A DNA stretch of 64,000 nucleotides from Lepisosteus oculatus (Eukaryota > Chordata > Actinopteri > Semionotiformes > Lepisosteidae), in contig NC_090714.1 in assembly GCF_040954835.1 (NCBI RefSeq), positions 5,506,501-5,570,500 on the forward strand, read 5' to 3'. Position 1 is the stretch's first letter. The number at the start of each line of letters is the position of its first letter. Positions 38,971 through 50,160 of the stretch are shown here, in pieces. A model generated the notes under the pieces. It saw nothing but the letters and a program-made list of their open reading frames with translations. It had not been told where the DNA came from and searched no databases. The translations under genes were made by a program, and so were the position numbers.

Positions 38971-39234
38971 TAACTGTGGACCACGTCCTTAAATATGTTT
39001 AGGTCAGTTAGTCTCATGTATTTTTTCTTTATTTGCAGAAGACTAGTTATTTTTCTCTTATTTCTGCGGAGCTCTGTGCTGCTGTGATTTCAAACAAAAA
39101 GCAATATTTTGGTGCATTGAATATTTGAATATATATGTGCCAGCATAATTCCTCTATCGCAGTATACTATTTGCATGCGGCTGGTACTGAAAATAACGTC
39201 GAGGGAAATGTTGGTATACTGTATGTGACTGATG

Positions 39235-39375
39235 CTTATATACAAAGCAACTTATATTTACACCCATTTTTACAACAGCATTTTACAGAAGCAATGCCAT
39301 TGAAGGTCCTTGCTCGACAGTACAGCATCACCCAGGCTTTGAACCCACATGATTTCAGAAGCCTATATTGTTCTG
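39235..39375 (-). mobile_element. Reversed SINE fragment
   Basis: CAAAGCAACTTATATTTACA, ATTTTTACAACAGC, GGTCCTTGCTC and TTTGAACCCACATGA match, in reverse orientation, the body and box-B head of a common fish tRNA SINE. The copy is diverged and partial. Confidence 0.5.
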
Positions 39376-41501
39376 ATTTCAGAACTTTTTCACTGCAGAT
39401 TGCACTGCACAGCCCTGAGAGCATTGGTATTGCAGCTATGCAGACTGACATTACCCCCTTGAAACTTGGAAAGCTGTAAATGTGCAGCAGAAACCTTAGT
39501 TCCTGCTGGGTCTGTCTAAAGTGACCATAATTGCCCATGACAATAATAATTAATACCACTCTGATTAACATTAAGGGGGAGTCCTGTTCAAAGGCAATGT
39601 ATAGTCCCTGAGCAGGAGCAAGATTAAACAGACAGGACTCTAGACTGATGTGATCCTTGTTCAGAGTGGTTCACTGCACATTTGAAATAACAGCAAGAGT
39701 CAAACGTCCTGCAGATATTTGTTTCTGGAGAATCAAAAGGAGCCTTGTACACAAGTGTCAGGTGTCTTCGGCGTGGCAAAGAAACAGATTTCCCATTTCC
39801 ATTTCCCATCAATATCCAGTTGCGAGGATGTTGATGGGCATTCTCCAGCTCTAACAGAATGCAGAGTCCCTCTTTCAGGGAGTGGTCAGACACCAAGGTT
39901 ATTGCGTTGTGCCAGTGAGTTGCAATGCGGAGTGCTTTCGTGGTTAACACACAAAAACAAAGCAGCTGAAAGATGTATTAGCAAAATCTGGTGTGCAGAG
40001 TGGAAACTTACCTCTGCAAAAGCATATCTTGTCCTAGAAATGATTAGCATTTCATTGCCTTATTTACCAAAAGCATTTTCTTAAAGTCTGTGCTCTGGAC
40101 ACTTAACAACACATAGCATTGTCTATAGCTTTGTTCACCAGGGCTAGTGAATAAAACACATGATATTCATTATGGCTAATCCAATTCAGCCATGGTGACC
40201 TTTTGTCACTTTCTGGCTGCTGTGCAGTTTGTTTTCATCTCAGGCTGAAATGACTCAAGAAATTGGATATATTTTCTTCAAGGCAAGTAAAATTCCACCC
40301 ATTAATCCTTTCATTATCGGAAAGCTGCTTTTTCTATGGTAGAGGTCCGACGATCCCAAGTGTACCTCAGAAGCAGAGTGCGCCTAGTGCCCAACACAGG
40401 CTACAAGAAAAAGACTGATTTATAATAAGTAACAACAAACGTCTGCGCAGCTCTGCAAATAATGAAAAGACAAAAGAAGAACTAGTTTTGTCAGATTCAA
40501 GCTATCAATGATATCATAGTGTTTTGGAACACCTTCTGTGTCAAACCTTTGTGAAGGGCCAAAGCTATGATAGAAAATAAAACATTGAGTTATCAATGAG
40601 AACATGCATATAAGAACAGAAAGTGCCTAAGACTTTGACCACATCAGAATAACTTCAGCTAGACCACACCCTGGTGCCAATACATCAGGATCTGATCACA
40701 CTCTGCCATGATTTATAAAGGCAGTGATGAGCTGTTTTGCCAAGTGTAGTATAAAGGGATTTGCAACGCAGAGACACCTTTATTCATTTAAATTTGCAGC
40801 AGTGGCAGTGCACCTACAGTACCAGGCACACACGAGGGTCATGAAATTCATATTATAACTGGATATGACCACTTCAGTCTTTTGTTACTCACTTGTGTAT
40901 CTGTGGCAAGGCTAGGTGTTAATGGTGACAGCTTCAATAGAGGAAACTCACCCAGAAATCTTAATGCATGCTGGGAGTACAGTGGGTGACATATGGACTA
41001 CTTTATACTGACAGCTCACAAGTCATCCCAGAAAACAACATCACACTCCAGGAATTGGAGTCCCGGCGTTGCTCTGTGCAGAAACGTTGAATGAAGAGGT
41101 CGAAATGACAGAGTAGTGCCGACAGACGAACGATCTGGCTTTTCCCTAGACTCTATGCCTGCGGGCCTGTGAGGTGGTGACAGAAGGAGACAGATGGATT
41201 TTCAGTTCTTAAGTCTGAAAGCTCTGGGCTTATGCAAGCTTACTGTGCTTCAAATCCTTCCGGTTTCTACCACATGACATCACACCAGCGGGACTCATTG
41301 TCTCTGTTCGCTGAAGCAATCTGAGAGTCCGTTTCATCACACAGCCTTCGTCTGATTCAACTGAATTGTCAGAGTATGAGAAATTGGTTGGAATAATTGA
41401 TAAAATGTGATTTTTTATGTAATGCCTGAGGCCTTTTTCAGAGATACAACCTTCTCTAGAGTTTGGTACCCTAAATAGAATACTGTACAGATGGCACATA
41501 A

Positions 41502-41515
41502 GTTTCCATGGAAAC
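41502..41515. promoter_or_regulatory. RFX-like palindrome
   Basis: GTTTCCATGGAAAC is a perfect 14-base palindrome of the X-box type bound by RFX factors (half-sites GTTNCC and GGNAAC). It lies about 2 kb before the putative start of the MGAT5B-like gene and could be an enhancer element. Function is inference. Confidence 0.4.
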
Positions 41516-41516
41516 G

Positions 41517-41562
41517 TCCCAATTCTCCACAGAAACCTATGGGTTATAATAGAGAATTGGGA
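41517..41562. repeat. 11-base inverted repeat, potential hairpin
   Basis: TCCCAATTCTC at 41517-41527 pairs perfectly with GAGAATTGGGA at 41552-41562 across a 24-base loop. Inside the loop AACC and GGTT form a smaller stem. It begins one base after the RFX-like palindrome. Confidence 0.65.
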
Positions 41563-43591
41563 TATTTCAATAGAAACCTTTAGGTCATTTTTATAAGGCA
41601 AACACGGCAATCATTTTTTATTTCAAGAAAGTCATTGCCCTTGATACTAAAAACTGCCAAGCTTTTGTAAAGCATCATTTTCATATATGAGGTGTGAGTC
41701 GGGATCTGTGTCAACGTGTGGGCTGCAGAGGAGCAAGAAGTTAGTTACGTGATGAAAAGTGAAACGGAAAAATACAAAGTTTCTGCTTTCGTGTCTTCTA
41801 CAGGCATGATGCGTTACTGCTAGGAACAGCCATAACGTTGAGCTTTTTTCCCCTACTTTTCTGTGCTGGAATTAACCTTTACCGTTTCCTTCACAATATG
41901 TGCACCCTGCCTCTTGTTGCTAATACAGTATTACCCGCACCTGGGCTGAATCGAATTGTGCGTGTGCATGAGCACTTAAATTCAATTTTACTTTTCAGTG
42001 TAGAGTCGACAAACTAAATTCTTCCAGCCGCTTATTTATCCTTGTTCTTTATTAACACTTTGTTACTTTTTAAAGATTTTTTTTTTAATGACACTGATGA
42101 TTTGGAAGATGTAAAAAAATGAAGATTGTCGCCTGCGGTGCCTGCAACGGTTAGCAGCATTTTCTCACGTTGCTCTTTATATGATAAATATAATTATAGT
42201 TCTTTATTCTTTTTCTCTGATCTTTGGATTAGGAGTTTCTGAACAGCATCTCCTTGTTAATATGTTTAACAGTGTTGTTAATACAGTACATTGTTTCCGG
42301 ATCCTCGAACGTTCTTCGTCTTGTTGGAAATTTCTGATCCAGTAAGTCATTTTAAGTTGCTAACGGGAAAAGATGAAACTTGAATATGATGCTTGCTGGC
42401 TCAAACCTTATTTACTAAACTCTGCGCTTGCCTCAATTGGAAAATTGGAAAAGAGAATGTACCAATAGCTGTTTTCTCATCGCCCTTGCGGCATTGAATC
42501 CACTGCAGCGTCTAGCACGCCCTCTGCTGGTCTCAAGATGAGCTGCAAGATAAAAATAAGAGGCAAACTGACAGAAAATTTGGCGTTGGAGTTTGTGTGA
42601 ATTTTTTCCAGCATGGAAACACTTGAAAGATTAAACATGTGATTTTCAATCTGTGTAATACAAACCATGTATTCATGTATTGTTACCATATTTTAGGGAG
42701 AAAAGACACTACACACAGAATAATACATGATTATGTTTTATTATATCACAGCTGCGTCTGTCCCTTGACACAATATAAAACAGGGATCCACAATCCTGAT
42801 TTTAAAGGATTTTTATGTCTACAGGTTTTTAGTTAATCCTGGCTTAGAATGATCTGTATGAGATAATTATTGGCTTAATTGGAATATAATTAGCTTAATT
42901 CTACCTGTTGTTCAGATGCTGATACTTTACAGAGACCCGGTAAACTTGCAGACTCACTGCCATAATGACAAAAATGTAACCTGCTCTGTGCCTGGCAGGT
43001 GAAAGGAATGGATGGGCTCACCAATTTTGCAGCTGTGAATACATCCTTAAAAATTAAATCTGGGACTCTGGAAAAAAGGCTGGACCATCCCAGAGCAATC
43101 GGCAGTATTTCAGTTTTCTTGAGAAAGTGACAAAACAGAAACTACAGGGGCAAAGGAAATATGGAAGTGGTAATGTCTGGTCAGAATTGCTAGCCAGGAG
43201 AGTGAATGAAACCGAGTTGGGGGCCTGTTTTTAAATAGGCTGGTTTAATCCCCAAACCTCCCCCACACAAGCAAAGAGGGCATTCGAGTTGCAGCATGAT
43301 GCTCACAACCCTTTGGAGTGTTGCAGCCGAAAAATACCAGCTGGAACACACTACACTGCACCGGAGACCATTAACATTACTACTACAAGGCCTAGTTTTC
43401 TCGGTTGACTGTGTTTTGCTGTTGTGTTCGTATTCCACCGTAGTCATCTCACAAGAAAAGGGTGACATCTGGGGAAAACGCGGGGTGAGAAATTCCAGAC
43501 AGACCGAAAAGCACTCCCGTCTCCCCGGAAGGCTTCATTGTTCTTAGAGGCCGCTCTCAGCTCGGGTATTGTGTTCCCTCTGGGGAGACAG

Positions 43592-43605
43592 GTTACCCTA
43601 GCAAC
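43592..43605. promoter_or_regulatory. Perfect RFX X-box near the putative MGAT5B-like start
   Basis: GTTACCCTAGCAAC fits the X-box consensus GTNRCC-N(0-3)-RGYAAC at every position. It lies 150 bases upstream of the candidate start codon at 43742, inside a moderately CpG-rich patch (43460-43760). RFX factors drive neuronal and ciliary genes, and MGAT5B is largely neural in mammals, so the link is plausible. Confidence 0.5.
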
Positions 43606-43741
43606 CGGGAAATGCCTTCCCAGAAGAAATGAAATCGAGAGGAGGTGCTCTCGGCGCAGACAAAGTTTTCCTCCCTTTTGCCTTTTCTCAAGCACCTTCC
43701 AGAGGGGAAGACGGGCTGACGCTGTCCCGGGGAGAGTGGAA

Positions 43742-43778
43742 ATGGAGTTCGAGGGCCTGCGAGTAGCACTTTCAGCTG
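43742..43778 (+). CDS. Candidate first coding exon of the MGAT5B-like gene (uncertain)
   Basis: ATG at 43742 opens MEFEGLRVALSA and runs into a near-perfect donor (CTG then GTAAGT). It lies in a promoter-like patch on the correct strand. However, it ends in phase 1, while the signal-anchor exon at 47715 needs a phase-2 donor. Either an exon in between is missing from my reading, this exon is untranslated or unrelated, or there is a one-base indel in the G-run at 47714-47718. Confidence 0.3.
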
Positions 43779-44744
43779 GTAAGTCCCTATGGCTCCTCTT
43801 AATGTCTGTTCAGTTTTATTGTCCGATGGGGCAGTGCCGTATTCAGACCTAACAGCCAAATGCCTCAGATCCCGAGACAGGAAAAGAAGGCCGCCTTGTG
43901 TCATATGGAACACAGGGCTTTCTGCAACCTGTAAGGCAGAGCTGAGGGATTTTCTATCTTTGAAACAGATATTATTTCGCAAGAGGCAGGGCTTCACAAT
44001 ATTACTTGGTCAAAGCTCCAGACTTTCAGAGGCATGGGTTCTGTGTGTAGGTTTTGAGGCAAGGCCTGCACTTCTGCTACCAGTGCCTATCAGTTAACAG
44101 CGTTCATTTTCTGACCAAAAATATCAATAGTACAAAGAACTTTGCATATTCGCTCATTAGAATAAGAAATGCACGGGATTCCAGCATAGCACATTGAGGC
44201 TGTTCAGCGTTACCACAGCCTATATGAAACTTTGCAAGCCCCCCTACAGTTTTTAATCTGGATCTTTGAACGCTCCGTAAAAAAAGGAAATTGAAGGAAA
44301 GGAGCTGAGGACCTGCAGTGAGTCCCTGTTTTTGATACCAGGGGGGTAAATGGATTATTTCTCCCCTGGGAGGAATTTACTTGCTGTACTTTTGTATCTG
44401 TGTTGCAGTGGTGAATGAGGACTGCCTGTTCAGCTAGTGCTCCCAGCATGTGCTTCACTCTCCGCCCCCGAAGGTAGGAGCTCACATACTGTAGGTCTGG
44501 GATGGTGTATTGGGGGTGGAGGGGGGGAGATGGGGGGAGATGGGTGGAGCCCATGTGACTGTCTAGATCAAGCTAATAAACTAGATATATGACACAGGAT
44601 CATCAGTCTCAGAGTTGAAAATTGCCTTTGAATCTGTTATTAGAAGGCTAACCTTCCCTACTGACTGTGCTGTGCTGTGGTTCAAACAATTAATTAATTC
44701 CACAGTTTCCTCACACTAATAATAATGATGATGACAATGACGGC

Positions 44745-44808
<64 letters not shown>
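44745..44808. repeat. (AAT)n microsatellite
   Basis: Twenty-one uninterrupted AAT units directly abut the 3' end of the reversed 5S-SINE copy at 44809, so it probably grew from the SINE tail. Confidence 0.95.
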
Positions 44809-44814
<6 letters not shown>

Positions 44815-45020
44815 TAGCAATTTTCTGTACTCTCCACTCAAAGCTCTTTACAGATAATGGGGAATCCCACTACCACCACCAATGTGCAGCCCCACCTGGA
44901 TGATGCAACGGCAGCCATAGTGCGCCAGTATGCTCCCTACACATCAGCTATCAGTGGGGAGGAGAACAGAGTTTTGAAGCCAATTAATTTTGGCAGGCCC
45001 TGATTTGTAAAGGCCAGGGG
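44809..45020 (-). mobile_element. Reversed, truncated copy of the 5S-SINE
   Basis: ACTTATATAGCAATTTTCTG, CCACTCAAAGCTCTTTACAG and CCCCACCTGGATGATGC are the reverse complement of the body and tail of the SINE at 31128. The 5S head is missing. It carries the AAT microsatellite at its tail. Confidence 0.7.
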
Positions 45021-45559
45021 GAAATGTGGCCTGGACCGCTCTTTTCTAGAAATACAATAGGGACCAGAACCTGCAGCCTCCAAATCAACAGACATCTTTT
45101 AATCCATAAATGTTCAGATATCACACAAAGAAAGTATAAACAGACACAGAGAATTTCCAAAGCATTAGATTCTGTTTTTAAAAAATTTGGACTCCAGATA
45201 AATTCCAACTAATATTCCAGAACTACTGTATGCATAAATTAAAAAAAAAAACTGTTTTCCTTTCATGGTTCCCCATCTGCTTCTTCTCTTACCAGATTGG
45301 CGCCTTTTAAACTTTTGCAGTTGTGGTACTTTATCAAAACATCTTGGAAATTACCCTGTAGGCATGTGATTAGCTTAGAATCAAAACAATAACATGAAGA
45401 TCTTTAATTCCCATTGTAAGCAAAGTATGAGGCAATCATAGTTCTGTAGTTCTGAAGTACCCTTGTTTCTGTTAGTTTGTAATCCAATCACCAATGCTAA
45501 TTGCTGTCATTAATTGACGTTCTTGCTTTTGAATTTTTTTTTTTCACTCAGTATTTCTC

Positions 45560-45720
45560 GGTGTCAGAAATACTCCAGTACAGTGGTTTCTCGATGCAGA
45601 TCCTGGGTTACCTCTGTCTCTTCTGAAATTTGCTTTAGCTGTTCTTAATCACAGATGAACTTGTTGCAATACACAATTGAAGCATTAAGTAAAATCAGTT
45701 TCAGCTGAGACAGTAGCTGA
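45560..45720. mobile_element. Possible MITE-like fragment
   Basis: ACAGTGGTTTCTCGATGCAG then ATCCTGGG resembles the CAGTG-type end of the element at 16262. Only one end is visible and the rest is degraded. Confidence 0.3.
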
Positions 45721-46394
45721 TGATATTTGTAAAACATGATTTGTAATTGGTATGAGCCCTGTTCTCATGAGTGAATTGCATGACAGTCCTTGTTCTGGAA
45801 CAGCGCCCCGCCCCCATAGGTACTGGGATGAAGTCAATTATTTTTTTCTGTACACTCAGGCAATTTGGATTTGAGATAAAAAGATGAAGGCAAAGTACAG
45901 AATGTTAAGTCTTCTTTCTGTGCATTTCTGTGCTTATCTGGTGTACTGTTTTAGAATAATACCACTTTTTATTGTTCCATTCCTCCATTTCAGGGGAGCA
46001 GAAATATTAGGACTAATGAACTTCAGTGAACCTAAAGGAAATGAAAGCAGTTCCAATCTGGTTGCAAATCCCTTGCACGCAACATGTGCATCACCATGTC
46101 ACGTCACCAAAGGCTCAGTTTGTTCATTTGTCAAGCCAGTGCTCCTAAAACGTATGAAGGGCACCGTATTTGAGCTGAAATACCATCGATTCAGAACTTT
46201 AGCAGAGGGGAAAAGACTCACCACAGGAGTGTGTGATACAGTGACCTTCCCACAAGTGCCTGTTCATCATCAGTGGATCATCTGCAGCTTCTAAATTAGA
46301 AATAAGGGAACAATTTCTTATTTAGAAAGTTGAGGAGTGACTTCATACAAGTTGCAAGTGCTGAAGGTGTTGGAAATAATGTACAAACTAGTAT

Positions 46395-46555
46395 ATTATT
46401 GGATGCACGGTCTTGGTGCAGAAAAAGTCTGAACCAGCATGCTCATCAATTCCCAGTTACAGGCACCAATGAGCACTGGTGATTAAAGGTCCAGTTGGAA
46501 CATAAACTTGCAGACACAGACATAGTCCAGGACCGCTATTGAGAACCACTTCCAT
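46395..46555. mobile_element. MITE-like fragment
   Basis: The end CAGGACCGCTATTGAGAACC then ACTTCC resembles, reversed, the CAGTGGTTCCCAACC...GGTCCTGG terminus of common fish non-autonomous DNA elements. The interior (CACCAATGAGCACTGGTGAT) is AT-leaning and non-coding. Confidence 0.4.
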
Positions 46556-47461
46556 AAAGCATTATTGCAGCAGATAATGTATGGAATGCAGTTTGCCTAA
46601 TTATATAGTGAACAGATACACAGCACAGATGAACATCAGCAGATTGCTCTAATCTTCCATCTTACTGGAAGATAGTGAAATGATGCAGAACCCTGATTAT
46701 ATACGGTCTCTTCTAATGCTTTAAAAGCCGAGTAGGGCTTTGGAGAACATGTTAAAATCTTAAATATTTTACTTTCTGTATGGTGCTCCTCTATTATAAC
46801 AACACCTATATGAAAGGTTTCAAAATGGCAAACCAGCACAGCATTTCCCTGATCTGAGACTTTGGGGTTATAGGAATAAGCTTGAGGCTGAATGTCTTTT
46901 TGCTTTTTTCTGTATTACGCTCACACGTTTTTAACAAATGAGCTGATTATGAGCTTATTCCAACAAATCAGAAACCAAGCTACAATCTGTCTGAAGGCAA
47001 TTGTTTCTGTCTTTAATAACATAATATGAAGTTATAGTTTTACTTCTGTGTGTAATTAGGCTAATGCTATTATGAGTTGTGTCAATTACAGTAGCAAGGA
47101 CTGGGGACATGGGTACTTCGTTAGGACTGGCACAGCTTAGCTCCTACTGGAGCTACCCTGCTCAGCCTGAAGATTGGCTATTGTATGAAACTGAGACCTA
47201 ATTTGATTAGACAAGAAAAGCAAAAGAAAATGACCACCAATTCAGACAGACAAGTGATGCCTCTTTTTGACCTTACGGTAGATACTCAGAATTTTTTTTC
47301 TCAGTTTTTCTCAATGAATGCTACTAAGAGATAAATTGTGACATGGGATAAGGACAAGAAGGTTTCAGGGTTTTATCTCTGCAGGGTGTGGCTGAAAAGA
47401 GCACAACCCCACTCCACCCACCAGATGCTGGTGTGAAATTGTACATTGGGAAATTCTACAA

Positions 47462-47535
47462 CTGTACGGCGCAGTAGTGCATTTTGCCTCATAGTGTTTC
47501 CCGGCCTGGAGGATGGATTTGAATCCAATTTTCAT
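47462..47535 (+). mobile_element. tRNA-like SINE head
   Basis: TACGGCGCAGTAGTGCATTT then GGATGGATTTGAATCC resemble boxes A and B of a tRNA-derived SINE promoter with the usual GCCTCATAG between. No body was identified. Confidence 0.4.
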
Positions 47536-47714
47536 ACATGTTAGAACATTTTAATGCTTCGCACGGCTTGTTAAAGACTCACACGTCCTGTGTGTAAAAT
47601 GTGCTTCTGTAATGCAAAGTGGCGCGTATCTGAAAGTACTGGATTGCAAGACTCACTGTGTCACTGCTCCTGACTGAGTCTCCTTTGGCTGCTGTTCTTC
47701 TGTGCCACCTCTAG

Positions 47715-47827
47715 GGGGTGTCTGGTGCTGTGCCTGGGCCTGTCCTTGCTCACCCTGCTCCTGCAGAGTCTCTGGATGCCTGAGAGTTCTAGAGAGACAC
47801 CTCCAGGAAAGTCTCCAGCTGTGGAAG
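47715..47827 (+). CDS. MGAT5B-like exon: signal anchor
   Basis: After the acceptor GCCACCTCTAG, the frame that continues correctly into the next exon reads G-CLVLCLGLSLLTLLLQSLW and then MPESSRETPPGKSPAVE. The 17-residue hydrophobic run is a Golgi type II signal anchor followed by a Pro/Ser-rich stem start, as in GnT-V enzymes. It ends in phase 1 before GTGAGC. The upstream frame has no ATG before a stop, so a preceding exon must supply the start. Confidence 0.72.
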
Positions 47828-48284
47828 GTGAGCAGTGATTTGAAGATACAGTTCTCCCAGAGATGTGCTCCACCGGACAACATACTCCTCTCTGCTGAGA
47901 ATGCTCCCCGTTTATTTTCGTACATCTCAGAAAACACTCCTTCCATTAAGCAGTTGGCTTGATTGCCTTTTTCGCCTTTCTGCTGGCCACCGGTTGCTTT
48001 ATCAAGACAGGGTCCTGAAAGGACTTCATGAAACTAGTCTGTAATTGGAAGGCAATTAGTGCTGCACAGGGCTGTGACCCATTGAAGAAAGGCTGGGCAC
48101 GGAAATATTAAAATGAAAAAAAAAGGGGAGTATTTCTTCATCGGGTCTTCAAAACAGAACAATGTCATAAGTTATAACATTAAACACAACTTTTTACACC
48201 TAAGTACAGAGAAGCATCCTAAGGCCTGATGGTAGACAAAGGAAACTACATGCACAGTAAAACTATGAGGAAATATTTTGTTAT

Positions 48285-48465
48285 CAATATATTATCCATT
48301 CATCCATATTCTAACAGCACTATCCAATTCAGGGTCCCGGGCTGCCTATCTTGGCAAGAAACGGGCACAAGGCAGGGTACATCCTTGAGGGGAAGCCAGC
48401 CAGTCACTTGTGAGGCACAGACAGACACACACTCACACCAGGGACAGTTTACTAGAAGCCATCTA
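48285..48465 (+). mobile_element. Common fish interspersed repeat (L2/SINE-like)
   Basis: CCATTCATCCATATTCTAAC, CAATTCAGGGTCCCGGGCTG, GCAAGGCAGGGTAC-type text and CACACACTCACACCAGGGAC are the hallmark phrases of a repeat found in most ray-finned fish genomes. It lies in the intron after the signal-anchor exon. Confidence 0.65.
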
Positions 48466-49379
48466 ACCTACCAGTATCAGATCAACATTTGGCTGCCATT
48501 GTATGAAGTGTGGAACTGGGATAAACTTCAATCTGTGCTTTCATTTGAAAAGGTTGAAGGTTGGGTGTTCAGAGGTCAGGGGTCAGATGAAAAGGGGCAG
48601 TGTGTGTGCGTGGAGGGAGGGGAGGGTTGTGGCAGGGGAGCAGGTCTGGCGCACAGCCTCCGCCACCTGTACCAGGGGGTGAGTCACCGAGCTGCCCAGA
48701 CTGACACGCAGCCCCCAGAACCAGCTCCTGGTGAAATAACAGCGGAAACAAAATTCCCCTTCATTTCCTTATTGTTCCCTGGCTTAACATAAACCTCTTT
48801 TAATACTCCTTTTAAAAAAAAAAAATGCTATTTGCTTGTTGGCACAATCCCTTGGCTGAGAAAATCAAACCTGCTGCTCCAGCTGGATAAACACGACCGG
48901 ATGGGATGAGGTAATTAGATGGCTGCTGTGTTAACGAGGGCAAAGGGAAAAGGGCTGGACAGTGGTCAGGCTGGGGTCTGCGAGACTTCGTGCTGAGTGA
49001 GAAGAGGCATGAGGGAGCAGGGAGGGACAGATCACGAAGGAAACAATAAGTTATTACAGGCTGAGTATTTGACAGCTCTGGATAGGACGCTGGCTGTCAG
49101 ATCTCAAGATTTACACTCACAAATAATCATGGAGGTAGAGCAGCTTGAGTTGCAGTCTGAGCAGCTGCAGAGCACCATACCCAGGATGCGATGATGCTCC
49201 GCATCAGGCGTATAACGTCCAGCAGGCGGATCTCGAGCGGCAGAGCAGTCTGTGCTGGAACCAGCAGGATTGTTTTTCTGGCTTCTGTTGACTTAGCCTG
49301 TAAAATCCTCCTCGTAGTCAGGTTGAGATCAAGCTGGGGGTGATCACAAAGTAGCGGTTGTAAGCAAAGTTAGGGTCTG

Positions 49380-49520
49380 CAACCCCGGTACTGGAGAGTT
49401 CCAATCCGCTATGTTTTCCGAATCACTCATTTGAAAAGATTGGCAATACCTGTCTGCTTTTGATCACTGAAGCACTAAGAGGTCTTTCAGGGCCGAAGAT
49501 TTTCATTCCAAATGATCAGG
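49380..49520. mobile_element. MITE-like fragment
   Basis: GCAACCCCGGTACTGGAGAG then TTCC resembles the terminus of the repeat family at 16262 and 31985. The second end was not found. Confidence 0.35.
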
Positions 49521-49590
49521 AAATTACTTAATAAACCACCTGCAACTGATTCCCAGTACATTTGTTTTCCAGGAATTTAGCAATTTTACG

Positions 49591-50160
49591 GTGTCCAATA
49601 AAATCCGCTTGACTGGGGGCTCTCCAGGAGCTGGGTCGGAGATGCCAACGAGACCAGATGAAACGGGCAAACCCGTCGCCAGGAGCACCAGATATTCCCA
49701 GCACACAGGGAGATACGTGCCAGTCTGTCCTATCCTCAGCACAGGGAATCACAAGCAACGGCAGGGGTTCTTTCCAATATCTCCGGCTCTGCCGCGAGCT
49801 CGGGGAAAGGGGGGTGACATCACCACGCTGAATTTGGGCATGCAAACAGATCACGTTGTGCTTGTGTGCTTGTGCGCCGGTGGCTCTGGAACTTGGCCTC
49901 ACCGCAAACACAATGCCTTCCCAAGTGCTGGGTTCCCGGTCTCTGCCTTGATCGCAGCCGATTTACAGCTCTTGAATCAGGATCGCCTTTCAGTTACACC
50001 TCGCTCCTGCTGGCGCGTGGCAGCCCTCACTGGCTTATTTTGGCTCTTCCTTGCTAATTCATTTCTTTTGATTTTCGGGATTGTGAAATACGAGCTGGCA
50101 CGGTCTTGTTTCGCCACGAGGCAACCTCAGTTACGCCCTCATTGTGCGAAAGGCGGCTAA
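49591..50160 (+). other. 189-codon open frame of unknown nature, in an intron
   Basis: An uninterrupted frame from ATG to TAA. Its C-terminal part contains a hydrophobic run (AALTGLFWLFLANSFLLIFG). I recognise no domain, the N-terminal half has the composition of random sequence, and there is no splice or promoter support. It lies between the signal-anchor and first stem exons. Chance is the most likely explanation. Confidence 0.15.

Larger units (their letters stand above)
40000..43400. other. Intergenic stretch between the two genes
   Basis: No exon was recognised. The segment contains a 14-base palindrome at 41502 and a hairpin at 41517-41562, described separately. A fragment near 42780-42960 resembles the interior of a MITE-like repeat. 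Confidence 0.4.

Noticed and set aside
47702-47962. Alternative frame through the signal-anchor exon (GVWCCAWACPCSP...)
   Set aside because: It would join the candidate exon at 43742 in phase but does not continue in frame into the stem exon at 51463. The other frame gives a signal anchor and joins correctly.
48997-49194. Coiled-coil-like frame (VEQLELQSEQLQ) as an additional MGAT5B-like stem exon
   Set aside because: The anchor exon and the exon at 51463 already join in phase, and the stem matches the family without it. No suitable acceptor and donor pair was seen.
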